Origin: Bin80 sp965220935
GTDB taxonomy: Bacteria > Bacteroidota > Rhodothermia > Rhodothermales > Bin80
Direction: 5' to 3'
DNA length: 64,000 nt
Assembly (NCBI GenBank): GCA_965220935.1
Contig: OZ244857.1
Span: forward strand, 1 to 64,000
Shown here in pieces: positions 47,816 to 57,400 of the stretch. The notes beneath the pieces were generated by a model. That model was not told where the DNA came from, did no database searches, and saw nothing but the letters and a program-made list of their open reading frames with translations. The first letter of the stretch is position 1. Every line of letters starts with the position of its first letter. The position numbers were made by a program, and so were the translations under genes.

Positions 47816-48651
47816 TGTCACTTTCTAATCAGACTATTACCGTCATTGGTGCTGGTAACATAGGCCGGGCACTCGTTGGAGGTCTAATCAATGCTGGCCA
47901 TGTCAATCCTTCCAGAATCCGTGTAACACGACGTAACCCTCATGCGCTGGCACCCCTGCGCGAACTGCTTCCTGGGATTTCTGCGGGAACAAACAACAAA
48001 GAAGCCGTTAAAGGTGCCTCAATTATTGTTTTAGCCGTGAAGCCTGCAAATTGGTTATCAGTGACCGAGGAAATTCGCCATCATGTAGATTCAAAAACCC
48101 TGATCGTCTCTGTTTTGGCAGGCCTGACGACGGCTAGAATCTCCAGAGAATTTTCAGTAGGCCAGCCAGTGGTTCGCACGATGCCGAACACTCCAATGAT
48201 CGTTGGTCAAGCTGCCACTGCGATCTGCGCTGGCGACTCCGCATATCAGGAGCATCTCGATCTAGTTCGAGAAATGTTTGAAGCTGTTGGAAGCGTAGAA
48301 CTTGTTCAGGAGTATCTCATGGATGCGGTCACTGGCCTAAGCGGTAGTGGCCCTGCTTATGTGTTTATGCTCATCGAGGCCCTCACTGATGCAGGAGTTA
48401 AACAAGGATTGCCCCGGCCTATCGCATTTAGACTCTCAAAAAAGACAGTCCTTGGATCTGCCCAACTAGCCGATCACACTGGCGAACATCCAGCCATTCT
48501 CCGCGATCAAGTCACAACGCCAGGTGGCACCACAATTGCTGCCATTGCAGAGCTTGAACAATACGGGCTTCGTACTATGTTTATCAATGCAGTGGCTACG
48601 GCAACCGAGAGATCAAAACAACTCAGTGGTAACGATGATACCTCGTCATGA
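47815..48651 (+). CDS. proC: Pyrroline-5-carboxylate reductase
   Basis: ProC reduces P5C to proline with NAD(P)H. The 278-residue protein has the Rossmann start ITVIGAGNIGRALVGGLINAG, then VRTMPNTPMIVGQAATAIC, and the C-terminal dimer/active-site block GLSGSGPAYVFMLIEALTDA with RDQVTTPGGTTIAAI. It is placed between hisB and hisH with overlapping start and stop codons on both sides, so it is translated as part of the his operon although it belongs to proline synthesis. Confidence 0.95.
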   Translation: MSLSNQTITVIGAGNIGRALVGGLINAGHVNPSRIRVTRRNPHALAPLRELLPGISAGTNNKEAVKGASIIVLAVKPANWLSVTEEIRHHVDSKTLIVSVLAGLTTARISREFSVGQPVVRTMPNTPMIVGQAATAICAGDSAYQEHLDLVREMFEAVGSVELVQEYLMDAVTGLSGSGPAYVFMLIEALTDAGVKQGLPRPIAFRLSKKTVLGSAQLADHTGEHPAILRDQVTTPGGTTIAAIAELEQYGLRTMFINAVATATERSKQLSGNDDTSS

Positions 48652-49259
48652 TTGCTATTATTGATTACGGTATCGGCAATCTTCGCTCAATTGAGAAAGC
48701 GCTACAGCATGTCACTAGCGATGTTGTGAGAACCGATGACCCAGAGATGATCAGTCGTGCTCAACGACTCATCCTTCCAGGCGTTGGTGCATTTGGGGCA
48801 TGCATAGAGCAGGTCAGAAAACGGCAGTTAGAAAACCCAATTCTGGACGCAGTCGCTCAAAATGTACCTTTTCTGGGTGTTTGTGTGGGGATGCAAATGC
48901 TTTTTGAGTCAAGTTCGGAACAAGGATTTCATCCGGGATTAAGTCTCTTGAGAGGCCGCATCACAGAATTGTCACCATCCGATCATGGATTGAAAGTACC
49001 TCATATGGGATGGAACCTTGTTGAGACGGTTCGTCAAAATGTCTTATTTGAAGGAATTCCAGAAAACGCATACTGCTATTTTGCCCATTCGTTTTATGCG
49101 ACAAAAACTGACCCTGCTGATATACTGGCCTTGACCAACTATGGAGATTCTGTTCCTGTTGCTTTCGCGCGCAATCATATCTATGGTGTACAGTTTCACC
49201 CCGAGAAAAGTCATCACATTGGACTTCGCATTCTGTCAAATTTTGCAATGCTCACATGA
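48648..49259 (+). CDS. hisH: Imidazole glycerol phosphate synthase, glutaminase subunit
   Basis: HisH frees ammonia from glutamine for HisF. The 203-residue class I amidotransferase has the oxyanion region RLILPGVGAFGAC, the nucleophile motif FLGVCVGMQMLFE and the catalytic His-Glu in GVQFHPEKSHHIG. Its ATG overlaps the proC stop (ATGA). Its partner hisF is 1.4 kb downstream, after the broken coiled-coil gene and hisA. Confidence 0.95.
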   Translation: MIAIIDYGIGNLRSIEKALQHVTSDVVRTDDPEMISRAQRLILPGVGAFGACIEQVRKRQLENPILDAVAQNVPFLGVCVGMQMLFESSSEQGFHPGLSLLRGRITELSPSDHGLKVPHMGWNLVETVRQNVLFEGIPENAYCYFAHSFYATKTDPADILALTNYGDSVPVAFARNHIYGVQFHPEKSHHIGLRILSNFAMLT

Positions 49260-49577
49260 TCCCAAATAATCACTGAAATGTGAGACAGGCTATATCATTC
49301 AGGAAAACTTCACTCGGTTTTTTCTTTGATCGGTGGCGTTATACTCAAAGAAGCGTCATACAGTGCGCAATTGGAATGAAACTTTCTGTCATGAGTCAAC
49401 TATTGATACAGTCAGCATCTTTATCACAATTAACTTAATGAATATATGTTCTCTGGCATCACTATTTACTTGAGTCTGAATGCCAAATATGTTTTTGGTT
49501 TGCAACAGAATTTTGATGATACCGTTTGATTGGTTATATACATATCCATTGTCCTGAAAAACTAAATTTATACTATC
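49260..49577. other. Gap inside the his cluster, no gene seen
   Basis: This 318-bp AT-rich gap between hisH and the broken coiled-coil gene has stops in all frames. In tight his operons hisH normally abuts hisA, so this gap and the following relic look like an insertion. Confidence 0.5.
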
Positions 49578-49965
49578 ATGGCTAACAGCGTCAAAATTGC
49601 CCGCAAACTAAACTCAGCAGGAGTTAAGTGGGACGAGGCGCAGACGCATGCAGAAGTCATTACTGATGCTGTGGACGATGCTCTTGGAGAAGTTGCGATC
49701 AGGGATTTTGTTGAAAACCGCTTTGATCAACAGAATTCAAAAATGGAAAGGGGATTTGTTGAAGTGGGCTCTTGAAATTGCCACACTACGCTATGAAATG
49801 CACGCTTCAAACGCCGAAGTACGTATTGAAATTAAAAGTACTCAGTTGAGTCTCACTCGCTGGTTTATTGCAACAATTATTGTGTTGGAGGCCTCAATAT
49901 TCTTCAATTATTTACATAAGTTTAACGGAGAGCCATTACTATTGACATCTGACAATCCATCATGA
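49578..49965 (+). pseudogene. Frameshifted DUF1640-like coiled-coil membrane protein gene
   Basis: The first frame reads MANSVKIARKLNSAGVKWDE and AVDDALGEVAIRDFVENRF, then stops after MERGFVEVGS. The +1 frame continues LEIATLRYEMHASNAEVRIE, IKSTQLSLTRWFIATIIVLE and a membrane segment ending IFFNYLHKF. One missing base near 49767 would explain the break. Both ends match the intact protein at 28409-29119, but the long repeat coil is absent. It lies between hisH and hisA and ends 10 bases before the hisA start, so the insertion has replaced the native hisH-hisA junction. Confidence 0.75.
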
Positions 49966-49975
49966 ATATTATGGG

Positions 49976-50722
49976 ATGATGATCCCTGTCCCTGCAATTG
50001 ACCTCCTTGATGGTAGTTGTGTTCGACTCATGCAAGGAGACTACGGTCAGGTCACCCATTATCACACAAACCCTCTTGAGGTCGCTCAGATGTGGGTTGA
50101 TCAGGGTGCACCTATAATCCATATCGTTGATCTTGATGCAGCCCGTTCAGGGGGCCATCTCAATAACTCAGATGTAATTGCGGATCTCGCAAAGCGCATT
50201 CCCATCCCCATCCAAACCGGTGGTGGTATCCGATCAACAGAAGATGTGATTCGGCTACTTGATCAGGGAATTCATCGCGTGATTATCGGCACTGCGGCTG
50301 TCAATAATCGTGAACTTGTTGCTGACATGATCTTGAATTACGGAGACGATCGAGTGGCCGTTGGAATTGATGCCAAAGACGGAGAGGTACGAGTCAGTGG
50401 GTGGATTGATGGGACTGGATTGTCTGCTGTGGAATTTGCCAAGGACATGGAGCGCTGTGGAGTACGCAGAATCATTTATACCGATATCAGCCGCGATGGG
50501 ACCATGCAAGGCCCAAACCTTGATGCTTACAGGTCAATGGGGGCAGTGCTCACATCAATGCGTCTAACGGCAAGCGGGGGGGTTTCAGGCCCTGAAGATC
50601 TTGAAATATTGTCTGAACTATGCTCGGTTGGCGTAGATTCGGTCATCATAGGTCGAGCGCTGTATGAGGGGAATTTTTCTGAGTACCAACTTTGGAATCA
50701 AAAGATGACCGCATGTCCTTAG
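49976..50722 (+). CDS. hisA: Phosphoribosylformimino-5-aminoimidazole carboxamide ribotide isomerase
   Basis: HisA opens the ribose ring of ProFAR (Amadori isomerisation) in histidine synthesis. The 248-residue TIM barrel starts MIPVPAIDLLDGSCVRLMQG (ATG at 49976 or 49979). It has the N-terminal catalytic Asp in AIDLLDG, QTGGGIRSTEDV, and the C-terminal phosphate site with IIYTDISRDGTMQGPN and TASGGVSG. It overlaps hisF by ten bases. Confidence 0.95.
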   Translation: MMIPVPAIDLLDGSCVRLMQGDYGQVTHYHTNPLEVAQMWVDQGAPIIHIVDLDAARSGGHLNNSDVIADLAKRIPIPIQTGGGIRSTEDVIRLLDQGIHRVIIGTAAVNNRELVADMILNYGDDRVAVGIDAKDGEVRVSGWIDGTGLSAVEFAKDMERCGVRRIIYTDISRDGTMQGPNLDAYRSMGAVLTSMRLTASGGVSGPEDLEILSELCSVGVDSVIIGRALYEGNFSEYQLWNQKMTACP

Positions 50723-51498
50723 CAAAACGCATCATTCCCTGCTTAGATGTAGCTCAAGGACGTGTGGTCAAGGGGATACAGTTTGTAGACTTAGTTGATG
50801 CGGGGGATCCTCTGGAACAAGCACATGTCTATAATAAAGAGGGGGCCGATGAGATTGTCTTTCTGGATATCACGGCCACTCATGAAGGCCGAGGGATTAT
50901 GCATGATGTTGTTCAACGTACGGCAGAGCAAGTATTTATCCCGCTTACCGTTGGGGGAGGCATTCGAACATTGGAAGACATGCGCGAGATGCTCCATGCT
51001 GGTGCAGACAAAGTCGCCATCAATTCGGCCGCTATCAAGACACCGGCTCTCATCACTGAGTGTGGTGAGGCATTTGGGGCTCAGTGTGTTGTTGTCGCGA
51101 TTGATGTTAAGAGACGACCTAATGGGGGTTGGGAGGTTTATACGCATGGAGGGCGACGTCCTACTGGGATTGATGGACTTCAATGGGTCAAAGAAGCCGA
51201 GACCAGAGGTGCTGGTGAACTATTGGTTACATCTATGGATCGAGATGGGACTCAGATAGGCTATGACTTGGAACTCCTGCAACAAATTGACAATCTTGTA
51301 CAGCTTCCTGTGATTGCATCAGGTGGGGCAGGTACTGTTGAGCATTTCCGTGATGCTCTGATGATCGGGCATGCCCATGCCGTCCTTGCTGCGTCCATGT
51401 TTCATTTCAAGCAGGTGACAATCGCCGAGGTCAAGCAGTTCCTCCATGATTCGGGGATTACTGTCAGGCTCACAGAGTCCTGCAATTTTTCAATTTAA
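50713..51498 (+). CDS. hisF: Imidazole glycerol phosphate synthase, cyclase subunit
   Basis: HisF condenses ammonia from HisH with PRFAR to give IGP and AICAR. I start it at the ATG at 50713, MSLAKRIIPCLDVAQGRVVKG, since the conserved family N-terminus begins there; the frame extends to 50692 without homology. The barrel shows the catalytic Asp in IPCLDV, FLDITATHEGR, TVGGGIRTLEDM, VAIDVKRRPNGGWEVYTHGG, the second catalytic Asp in TSMDRDGTQIGYD and ASGGAGTVEHF. Last gene of the cluster; hisG, D, C, I/E are not in view. Confidence 0.95.
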   Translation: MSLAKRIIPCLDVAQGRVVKGIQFVDLVDAGDPLEQAHVYNKEGADEIVFLDITATHEGRGIMHDVVQRTAEQVFIPLTVGGGIRTLEDMREMLHAGADKVAINSAAIKTPALITECGEAFGAQCVVVAIDVKRRPNGGWEVYTHGGRRPTGIDGLQWVKEAETRGAGELLVTSMDRDGTQIGYDLELLQQIDNLVQLPVIASGGAGTVEHFRDALMIGHAHAVLAASMFHFKQVTIAEVKQFLHDSGITVRLTESCNFSI

Positions 51499-51626
51499 TC
51501 TTAACAATCTTTCATCTTATGATGCTTCTCTGGTCGGTGTATGGATGGTTGATGGCTATTGGTTGAGATACCTAACAATCTTCGAGATTGACGAATGAAT
51601 CTTTGATTAAAACTCAAGATGTTCTA

Positions 51627-52133
51627 TTAAATTTGATCTTTCTTGATTGTAGTGATCAACTCATCCAAAAAGAGTGACGATTTCGTGTAGATACCAGGAT
51701 CCTCACTTTCTCTAGGACCTGCAATATTTATTATCGGGGCCTCCAAGGACTCCAACCATTTGATGACGGATGCAACCCCATCAACCAACTGAGGTTGGAG
51801 GATAGGAATACGAAGGTCATTTGCTGTTTTATAGGCGAGATTAGTCCCATTGGAATGATTTAAAGATCCAATGATGAGAAGCCCATAACTGTCAAGTACA
51901 TTCCATATCGTGCGCTGTGTAGGATCCACGGATGGAGTCATTTGTAACATGTATCGTTCATGAATGAATCCATCTTCGGCCCATCGGCCGGCTGGACACC
52001 AACCCCGATATGTAATCCCCCACTTGATTGATATATCAAGTGCTGCGCGGTCAACTCCTGTTTGGCCACCACTTATGATTGTTAACTTAGGGGAATTATA
52101 TAGAGGTCCAATATTAAATTTGGCAAACTTCAA
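51627..52133 (-). CDS. SLOG-superfamily protein (putative molybdenum carrier type)
   Basis: This 168-residue protein carries the signature ISGGQTGVDRAALD near the N-terminus, followed by YRGWCPAGRWAEDG and, later, INIAGPRESEDPGIY. This is the YpsA-like SLOG fold seen in proteins annotated as putative molybdenum carriers, predicted to bind a nucleotide or nucleotide-derived ligand. No partner genes are adjacent. The biochemical role is unproven for the family. Confidence 0.8.
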   Translation of the reverse strand: MKFAKFNIGPLYNSPKLTIISGGQTGVDRAALDISIKWGITYRGWCPAGRWAEDGFIHERYMLQMTPSVDPTQRTIWNVLDSYGLLIIGSLNHSNGTNLAYKTANDLRIPILQPQLVDGVASVIKWLESLEAPIINIAGPRESEDPGIYTKSSLFLDELITTIKKDQI

Positions 52134-52480
52134 CTTAGATTCCTCTGTGGGTTGAAATTACGATACATTTGAAAAATCATACCAGAAACTATGGACACGA
52201 TATTCATAAGGCACAGTATTTCGCTATTATCCTGCATGTGCTAATGTTACTCAAATTCTAACAATCGTGTCCTGTTCTTTGTCCATCTAATTTGCTGAGA
52301 TTGCAGAAACATAGTAGAAATTCGGATTAATATGCTGGATTTTGATTATATGGTTGATTGTCAACACTACTTGGTCAGATCTTGGTATCATGATAGTCAA
52401 TTGACTTATGCATTATATTTAATGATGATTACTGTAAATCACCAACGATCAGAGTGTTCTCAATCAAGCCGATCATTTAG
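52134..52480. other. Intergenic between divergent genes, no gene seen
   Basis: AT-rich, about 350 bp, between the SLOG gene (minus) and the LolA-like gene (plus). It should carry both promoters, but I cannot place them with confidence. Confidence 0.45.
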
Positions 52481-53128
52481 ATGAACGCCTCCATAGTTCG
52501 TTATGGCTTGATAGGGAATTTCTTGTTTTTAGTGACGGTCATTCCCGTGTGTGGGCAGATACCCTCTCCATCATCCTTATTAAGGGATGTGACACTTCGA
52601 TACCAAGAGCCTATTGAGGCATCATTTATCCACACGCTCACGTCAGAATTTTGGGGTGAATCACAATCAATGACTGGATCTATCAAACTCCACAAAAATC
52701 AATACCGAATTGAAACCCTATCTGAAATCATTACTGGAATTAATAATGAGGCTTGGATTTATCGTCCAGAAGAAAATCAAGTCCTGATCACAACGATTGA
52801 CGCTGAAGGATTGGTCTATTCTCCTGGTACACTTTTAGGTTCTTATGATGAATATTTTGACGCTCTATCATCGGATTATGAAGCCATTAACGGAGTGCCC
52901 CATTTTCGTCTTGAACTTCATCCGAAACAAACAGATTTTTCAATTTCTACGCTCACCTTATGGATCCGAACTACCGACACGATCATCACTAAAATGGTTA
53001 TTCTGAGTCAGAATTCAACCCGTACAGAAATTATCCTCAGTAATTTTCGTGTTGGTATTCCCATCCCCCCTGAAACTTTTAAATTCTCTCCACCAGAGGG
53101 AGTTGAAGTGATTGACTTACGATCGTGA
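52481..53128 (+). CDS. LolA-like outer-membrane lipoprotein carrier/sorting protein
   Basis: The 215-residue protein has a signal peptide (GLIGNFLFLVTVIPVCGQ). Its body resembles LolA: an early helix (SLLRDVTLRYQEPIEASFIH), successive beta strands with GSIKLHKNQYRIET, NNEAWIYRPEENQVLITTID, and a C-terminal ETFKFSPPEGVEVIDL, the usual end of LolA domains (F.F..P.GVEVID). LolA carries lipoproteins across the periplasm. Its start and stop overlap the next membrane-protein gene by four bases, so the two are coupled. An abundance of lipoproteins in this window fits such a role. Confidence 0.82.
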   Translation: MNASIVRYGLIGNFLFLVTVIPVCGQIPSPSSLLRDVTLRYQEPIEASFIHTLTSEFWGESQSMTGSIKLHKNQYRIETLSEIITGINNEAWIYRPEENQVLITTIDAEGLVYSPGTLLGSYDEYFDALSSDYEAINGVPHFRLELHPKQTDFSISTLTLWIRTTDTIITKMVILSQNSTRTEIILSNFRVGIPIPPETFKFSPPEGVEVIDLRS

Positions 53129-54129
53129 CTACTTCAATTGGTATTCGGAAGATTGTTTTTCGCATCGCCTCTATTTCTTTGGCCGTGCTCTTGATCTGGT
53201 TGTCCTTGCGTGGAGTCAATTTTACTGAGTTTTGGAAATTAATCCGCACTGGCAACTATTTGTGGATACCTCCTTTACTGGTAGTCACATTCATAAGCCA
53301 CTTTATTCGAGCCGTGAGGTGGCATGCTCTGGTCACTGCCATTGATGACAAGGTATCCTCTAAAATTCCAATGTTACACTTGTTCGCCTCACTAATGATC
53401 GGCTATATGGCTAATTATGTATTACCTCGAGCGGGCGAGATTGCGAGGTGTACCTATGTGTCAGCGAAACACAAAACTTCATTCTCTGCTCTGTTTGGTA
53501 CTGTTGCCGTTGAGCGAATTATAGATATCTTTGTTCTCGGGCTAGGACTCCTTCTAACAGCGTCGTTATTGCGTGAACGCTTTCAAGTCATTTCAAATGA
53601 GTTATCAATACCCAGTATACCATGGTTGTTGATTGTCAGCGGATCTTTAGTGACCAGCATTGCAGTATATTTTGGGTTTCAATTTAAGTCATCATCTGCC
53701 ATGAGGGAGCGGCTTCTTGGCTGGTTCAGGAAATTTATTGATGGTCTAAAAACTATATATCAAACACCGTTGCGAAGGCGGCTCATTTGGACAACGCTCT
53801 TGATATGGCTTTTGTATGCGCTGATGGCTTATATCCCTTTACTTATGTTTGAATTGGATGGGGGGCTGTCGTACTGGGATGCAATCGCCATCATGTTCAT
53901 TGGGGCACTTGGTATTGCTGTTCCCACGCCAGGAGGAGCAGGATCATTTCACTTCCTTACAATTTTGACCTTAACCGGTTTATATGGAATTGATCAATCA
54001 GGGGCTAGTGCATATGCTGTATTTGTTCATGGATCTCAGTTAATTTTATATCTTACAGCGGGAGGATTGATTCTATCATTATTTTCGTTTAACACTAACA
54101 AAAAATCTTCTAAGATTGTAGATCCTTGA
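53125..54129 (+). CDS. YbhN/UPF0104-like lysylphosphatidylglycerol synthase-type membrane protein
   Basis: The 334-residue polytopic protein (about eight hydrophobic segments) belongs to the LPG_synthase_TM / flippase-like family. Hallmarks are SHFIRAVRWHAL, GYMANYVLPRAGEIARC, GTVAVERIIDIFVLG and, near the C-terminus, GIAVPTPGGAGSFHF. The family moves or modifies lipids and glycolipids across the inner membrane. It begins with a GTG that overlaps the LolA-like stop by four bases, an arrangement that suggests an envelope-lipid role for the pair. Confidence 0.85.
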   Translation: MTTSIGIRKIVFRIASISLAVLLIWLSLRGVNFTEFWKLIRTGNYLWIPPLLVVTFISHFIRAVRWHALVTAIDDKVSSKIPMLHLFASLMIGYMANYVLPRAGEIARCTYVSAKHKTSFSALFGTVAVERIIDIFVLGLGLLLTASLLRERFQVISNELSIPSIPWLLIVSGSLVTSIAVYFGFQFKSSSAMRERLLGWFRKFIDGLKTIYQTPLRRRLIWTTLLIWLLYALMAYIPLLMFELDGGLSYWDAIAIMFIGALGIAVPTPGGAGSFHFLTILTLTGLYGIDQSGASAYAVFVHGSQLILYLTAGGLILSLFSFNTNKKSSKIVDP

Positions 54130-54469
54130 TGACCATCAAAATTTACCTACTCAGATTTTTCATACATGCAAGATGCTCCCGTGTGGCAGATCTGTTGTTA
54201 GCAACCAGAAATGACTGAATTTCAATTCAGTCACCACAGATATCCTTGTTTTGCGCTGAAATGTTCTGTGAAGTGCTAGCAGGTTACAGATGCAACCGAC
54301 ATGAATCACATTTAACTCATTCATATGACGTTCTGGCAATATGTCACCTGCTCTTCATGGCCAATAAATCTCAAAATGAACCTTTGCAATCTTGTGATTG
54401 TAAGAGGAAATTGTTGGTGTAAAAATTTTTCTTAACAATTGGCATCGTTCTTAAACTCGTTTATTTGTT
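54130..54469. other. Intergenic, upstream of the FN3 giant gene
   Basis: A 340-bp AT-rich region with no ORF. It presumably holds the promoter of the phase-variable giant gene. Confidence 0.45.
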
Positions 54470-57400
54470 ATGTTAGTCCTCAACATTCTCGTTTCTTTTT
54501 CATTAATTAGTCACGGATCTGTTGTGGATCCTGACTTCTCTCTTGGCGTGAATGATCGTGTACAAAAGGCTTCCTATACTTCAATATCTGACGATAACCG
54601 CCTCAAGAATCTCACTCTGACGGAGGGAGCTTTCTTTCCGTTAGATTCACTGATTCGCTCTCGTCAATTTGCCCCCCCCCATTTTTTCTTCACATAGGAG
54701 TACGGACGCGCTCATTCACGTATCTTCGGGATCAGGTGTAGCGCGTTACAGTGAGAATGGAATTGCTTTTGGTGGGCGTACAAGGAACAAAGTCCCTTCT
54801 TCAAGAACAACTTCGTTCTCTGATCTGCATTCTGATTCGGTGCACGTCCATGAAAAGATCTCCTCTTTCTCAAAAGCAGACAGACGCGCGCCCGGCAAAC
54901 CCACGGGCGTGACCGTTGCGCCCTATAATACCGGGGCCGATGCGCGTGGGACGCTTAACATTGCCTGGACGGCCAACCCGAATGGGAATAAAGCCATCAC
55001 AAACCATGAGATTGAGTGGTCACCGGATGGAACCGCTAATAGCTGGAATGATCTTCGCACGGTTTCAGGCGGACGAACGGAAACGCTGTTCACTGGCCTC
55101 TCGCCGGGCACCACGCGCCACATCCGGATCCGGAGTGAGGATTCCGATGGTTGGGGCCCCTGGTCCGATGTCAAATCAGGGACGACCAATATTGTGGCGG
55201 CGCCTGGGAGCCCCACAGGCATGACTGCCGTTCCTGGTGGAACCACACCTGCGGAGAGGCAGACCAGACTCACTATTTCCTGGACTCCCCAACCTTCTCA
55301 GAATAATCCCATTACTGGGGTTCAAGTGGACAGATATAGTACGACACTAGAAAAATGGGAAATAGTGCTTCGGATTATTTCCACTACTGATGATATCCAA
55401 ACCAGCTATACAGATACCGGTCGTTCACCTGGCACCACTTATCGTTACCGGGTCAGGAATCGTAATGTGGACGGTTGGGGAGGTTGGTCCGAAGTCACAG
55501 GGACGACCGATTCAGTTCCTGGGAGCCCCACAGGCATGACTGCCGTTCCTGGTGGAACCACACCTGCGGAGAGGCAGACCAGACTCACTATTTCCTGGAC
55601 TCCCCAACCTTCTCAGAATAATCCCATTACTGGGGTTCAAGTGGACAGATATAGTACGACACTAGAAAAATGGGAAATAGTGCTTCGGATTATTTCCACT
55701 ACTGATGATATCCAAACCAGCTATACAGATACCGGTCGTTCACCTGGCACCACTTATCGTTACCGGGTCAGGAATCGTAATGTGGTCGGTTGGGGAGGTT
55801 GGTCCGAAGTCACAGGGACGACGAACGCGGTGCCGGTGCAGGCCCCCGCCGCTCCGACGGGATTAACGGCCATGGCTGATGGTCGGACGAAGATCAAGTT
55901 AACATGGACGGCCCCCACCGACAACGGCGGCGCGGCCATCACGGGCTACCGGATTGAGTCAAGGCTGCGATCCGAAATCAGCTTCAGCACTCTCGTCACT
56001 GACACCAAAACCACCAAAACGGACACGACACATACCGGACTCGCGCCATCGACCCAGCGGTTTTACCGGGTCCGCGCGATCAATTCCGAAGGAGCAGGGG
56101 CGGCATCCAGTTCCGCCACGGCCATCACCGCGGCCGCCACGCGCCCCAGTGCCCCCAGGAATCTGACCGCCACGGCTTCGGGCCGCACCACGATCATCCT
56201 AAACTGGACGGCCCCTGCAGATGACGGCGGCTCACCCATTACCTATTATCGCGTTGGCGTGTCAACGAATCAAGGAACTAGTTGGACCGGTTTGGCCGAC
56301 GTCCGGGGAGCCACCACCTATTCGCATACGGGACTTTCGGCGGGGACGCGGCGCGATTACCGGGTGGTTGCGGCCAATAGTTCGGGGCTGGGCTTTAGTG
56401 ATCGCTCGAATGTGGCCAATGCCACGACCGCCGCAGCCACAGCTCCGGGTGTGCCCAGGAATGTAACCGCCACGGCCGACGGGCAAACGGTGATCAATCT
56501 GAGATGGACGCTCCCGGCCGATAATGGGGGCAGGGCCATTACGGGCTACCGGGTGCAGTGGTCGTCCAACGGAAATCCGCCCTGGACGGATGTTATTCCT
56601 GCACATACGGGAACAGGTCGCACCTACCGCCATACGGGGCTCAGCGCAGGCACGACGCGACATTACCGGGTCTTTGCCCGCAACTCGGTGGGTGAGGGCA
56701 CCAGTTCTGGTACCGTCAATGCGACCACGGCGGCCGCACCGACCCTCACCACGCCCGCGGCCCCCACGGGGTTAAGGGCCGAGGCTGAAGGCCCGGAAAC
56801 GATCAGCCTATCCTGGAACGCGCCCACCAATACCGGGGGCGCAGCCATTACGGGCTACCAGATTGAAGTCTCGCCCAATGGCACCTCTAACTGGGATGAT
56901 TTGGTGGCCAATACTGGGTCCACCACGACCGGCTATGTCCATAGGGGCTTGGATGCCGGCACTAGGCGTTACTACCGGGTCAGCGCGATCAATTCGGAGG
57001 GAACGGGGGCCGCCTCCAATGTGGACGATGCCACGACCCTCCCTGCCACGGTCCCTGCGGCCCCTACGGAGTTGACCGCTGCGGCCGACGGGCAAACGAC
57101 CATCAATCTGTCTTGGAAAGCCCCGACCAATAGAGGCGGGGTACCGATTAATGGCTACCAGATTGAAGTCTCGCCCAATGGCACGGACACGTGGACCAAG
57201 GTTACGCCTGCACACACGGGAACGGGGCGCACCTACAGCCATACGGGGCTCACGGCGGGTACGACGCGGCATTACCGGGTCTATGCCAGAAATTCAAAGG
57301 GGACCAGTGCAGCAGCGTCCAATGTGGCCAGTGCCACGACCGCCGCCGTCAGAGCCCCGGGTGCCCCGCCCGATTTACAGGTTTTTTCCGCAGGTTTTCA

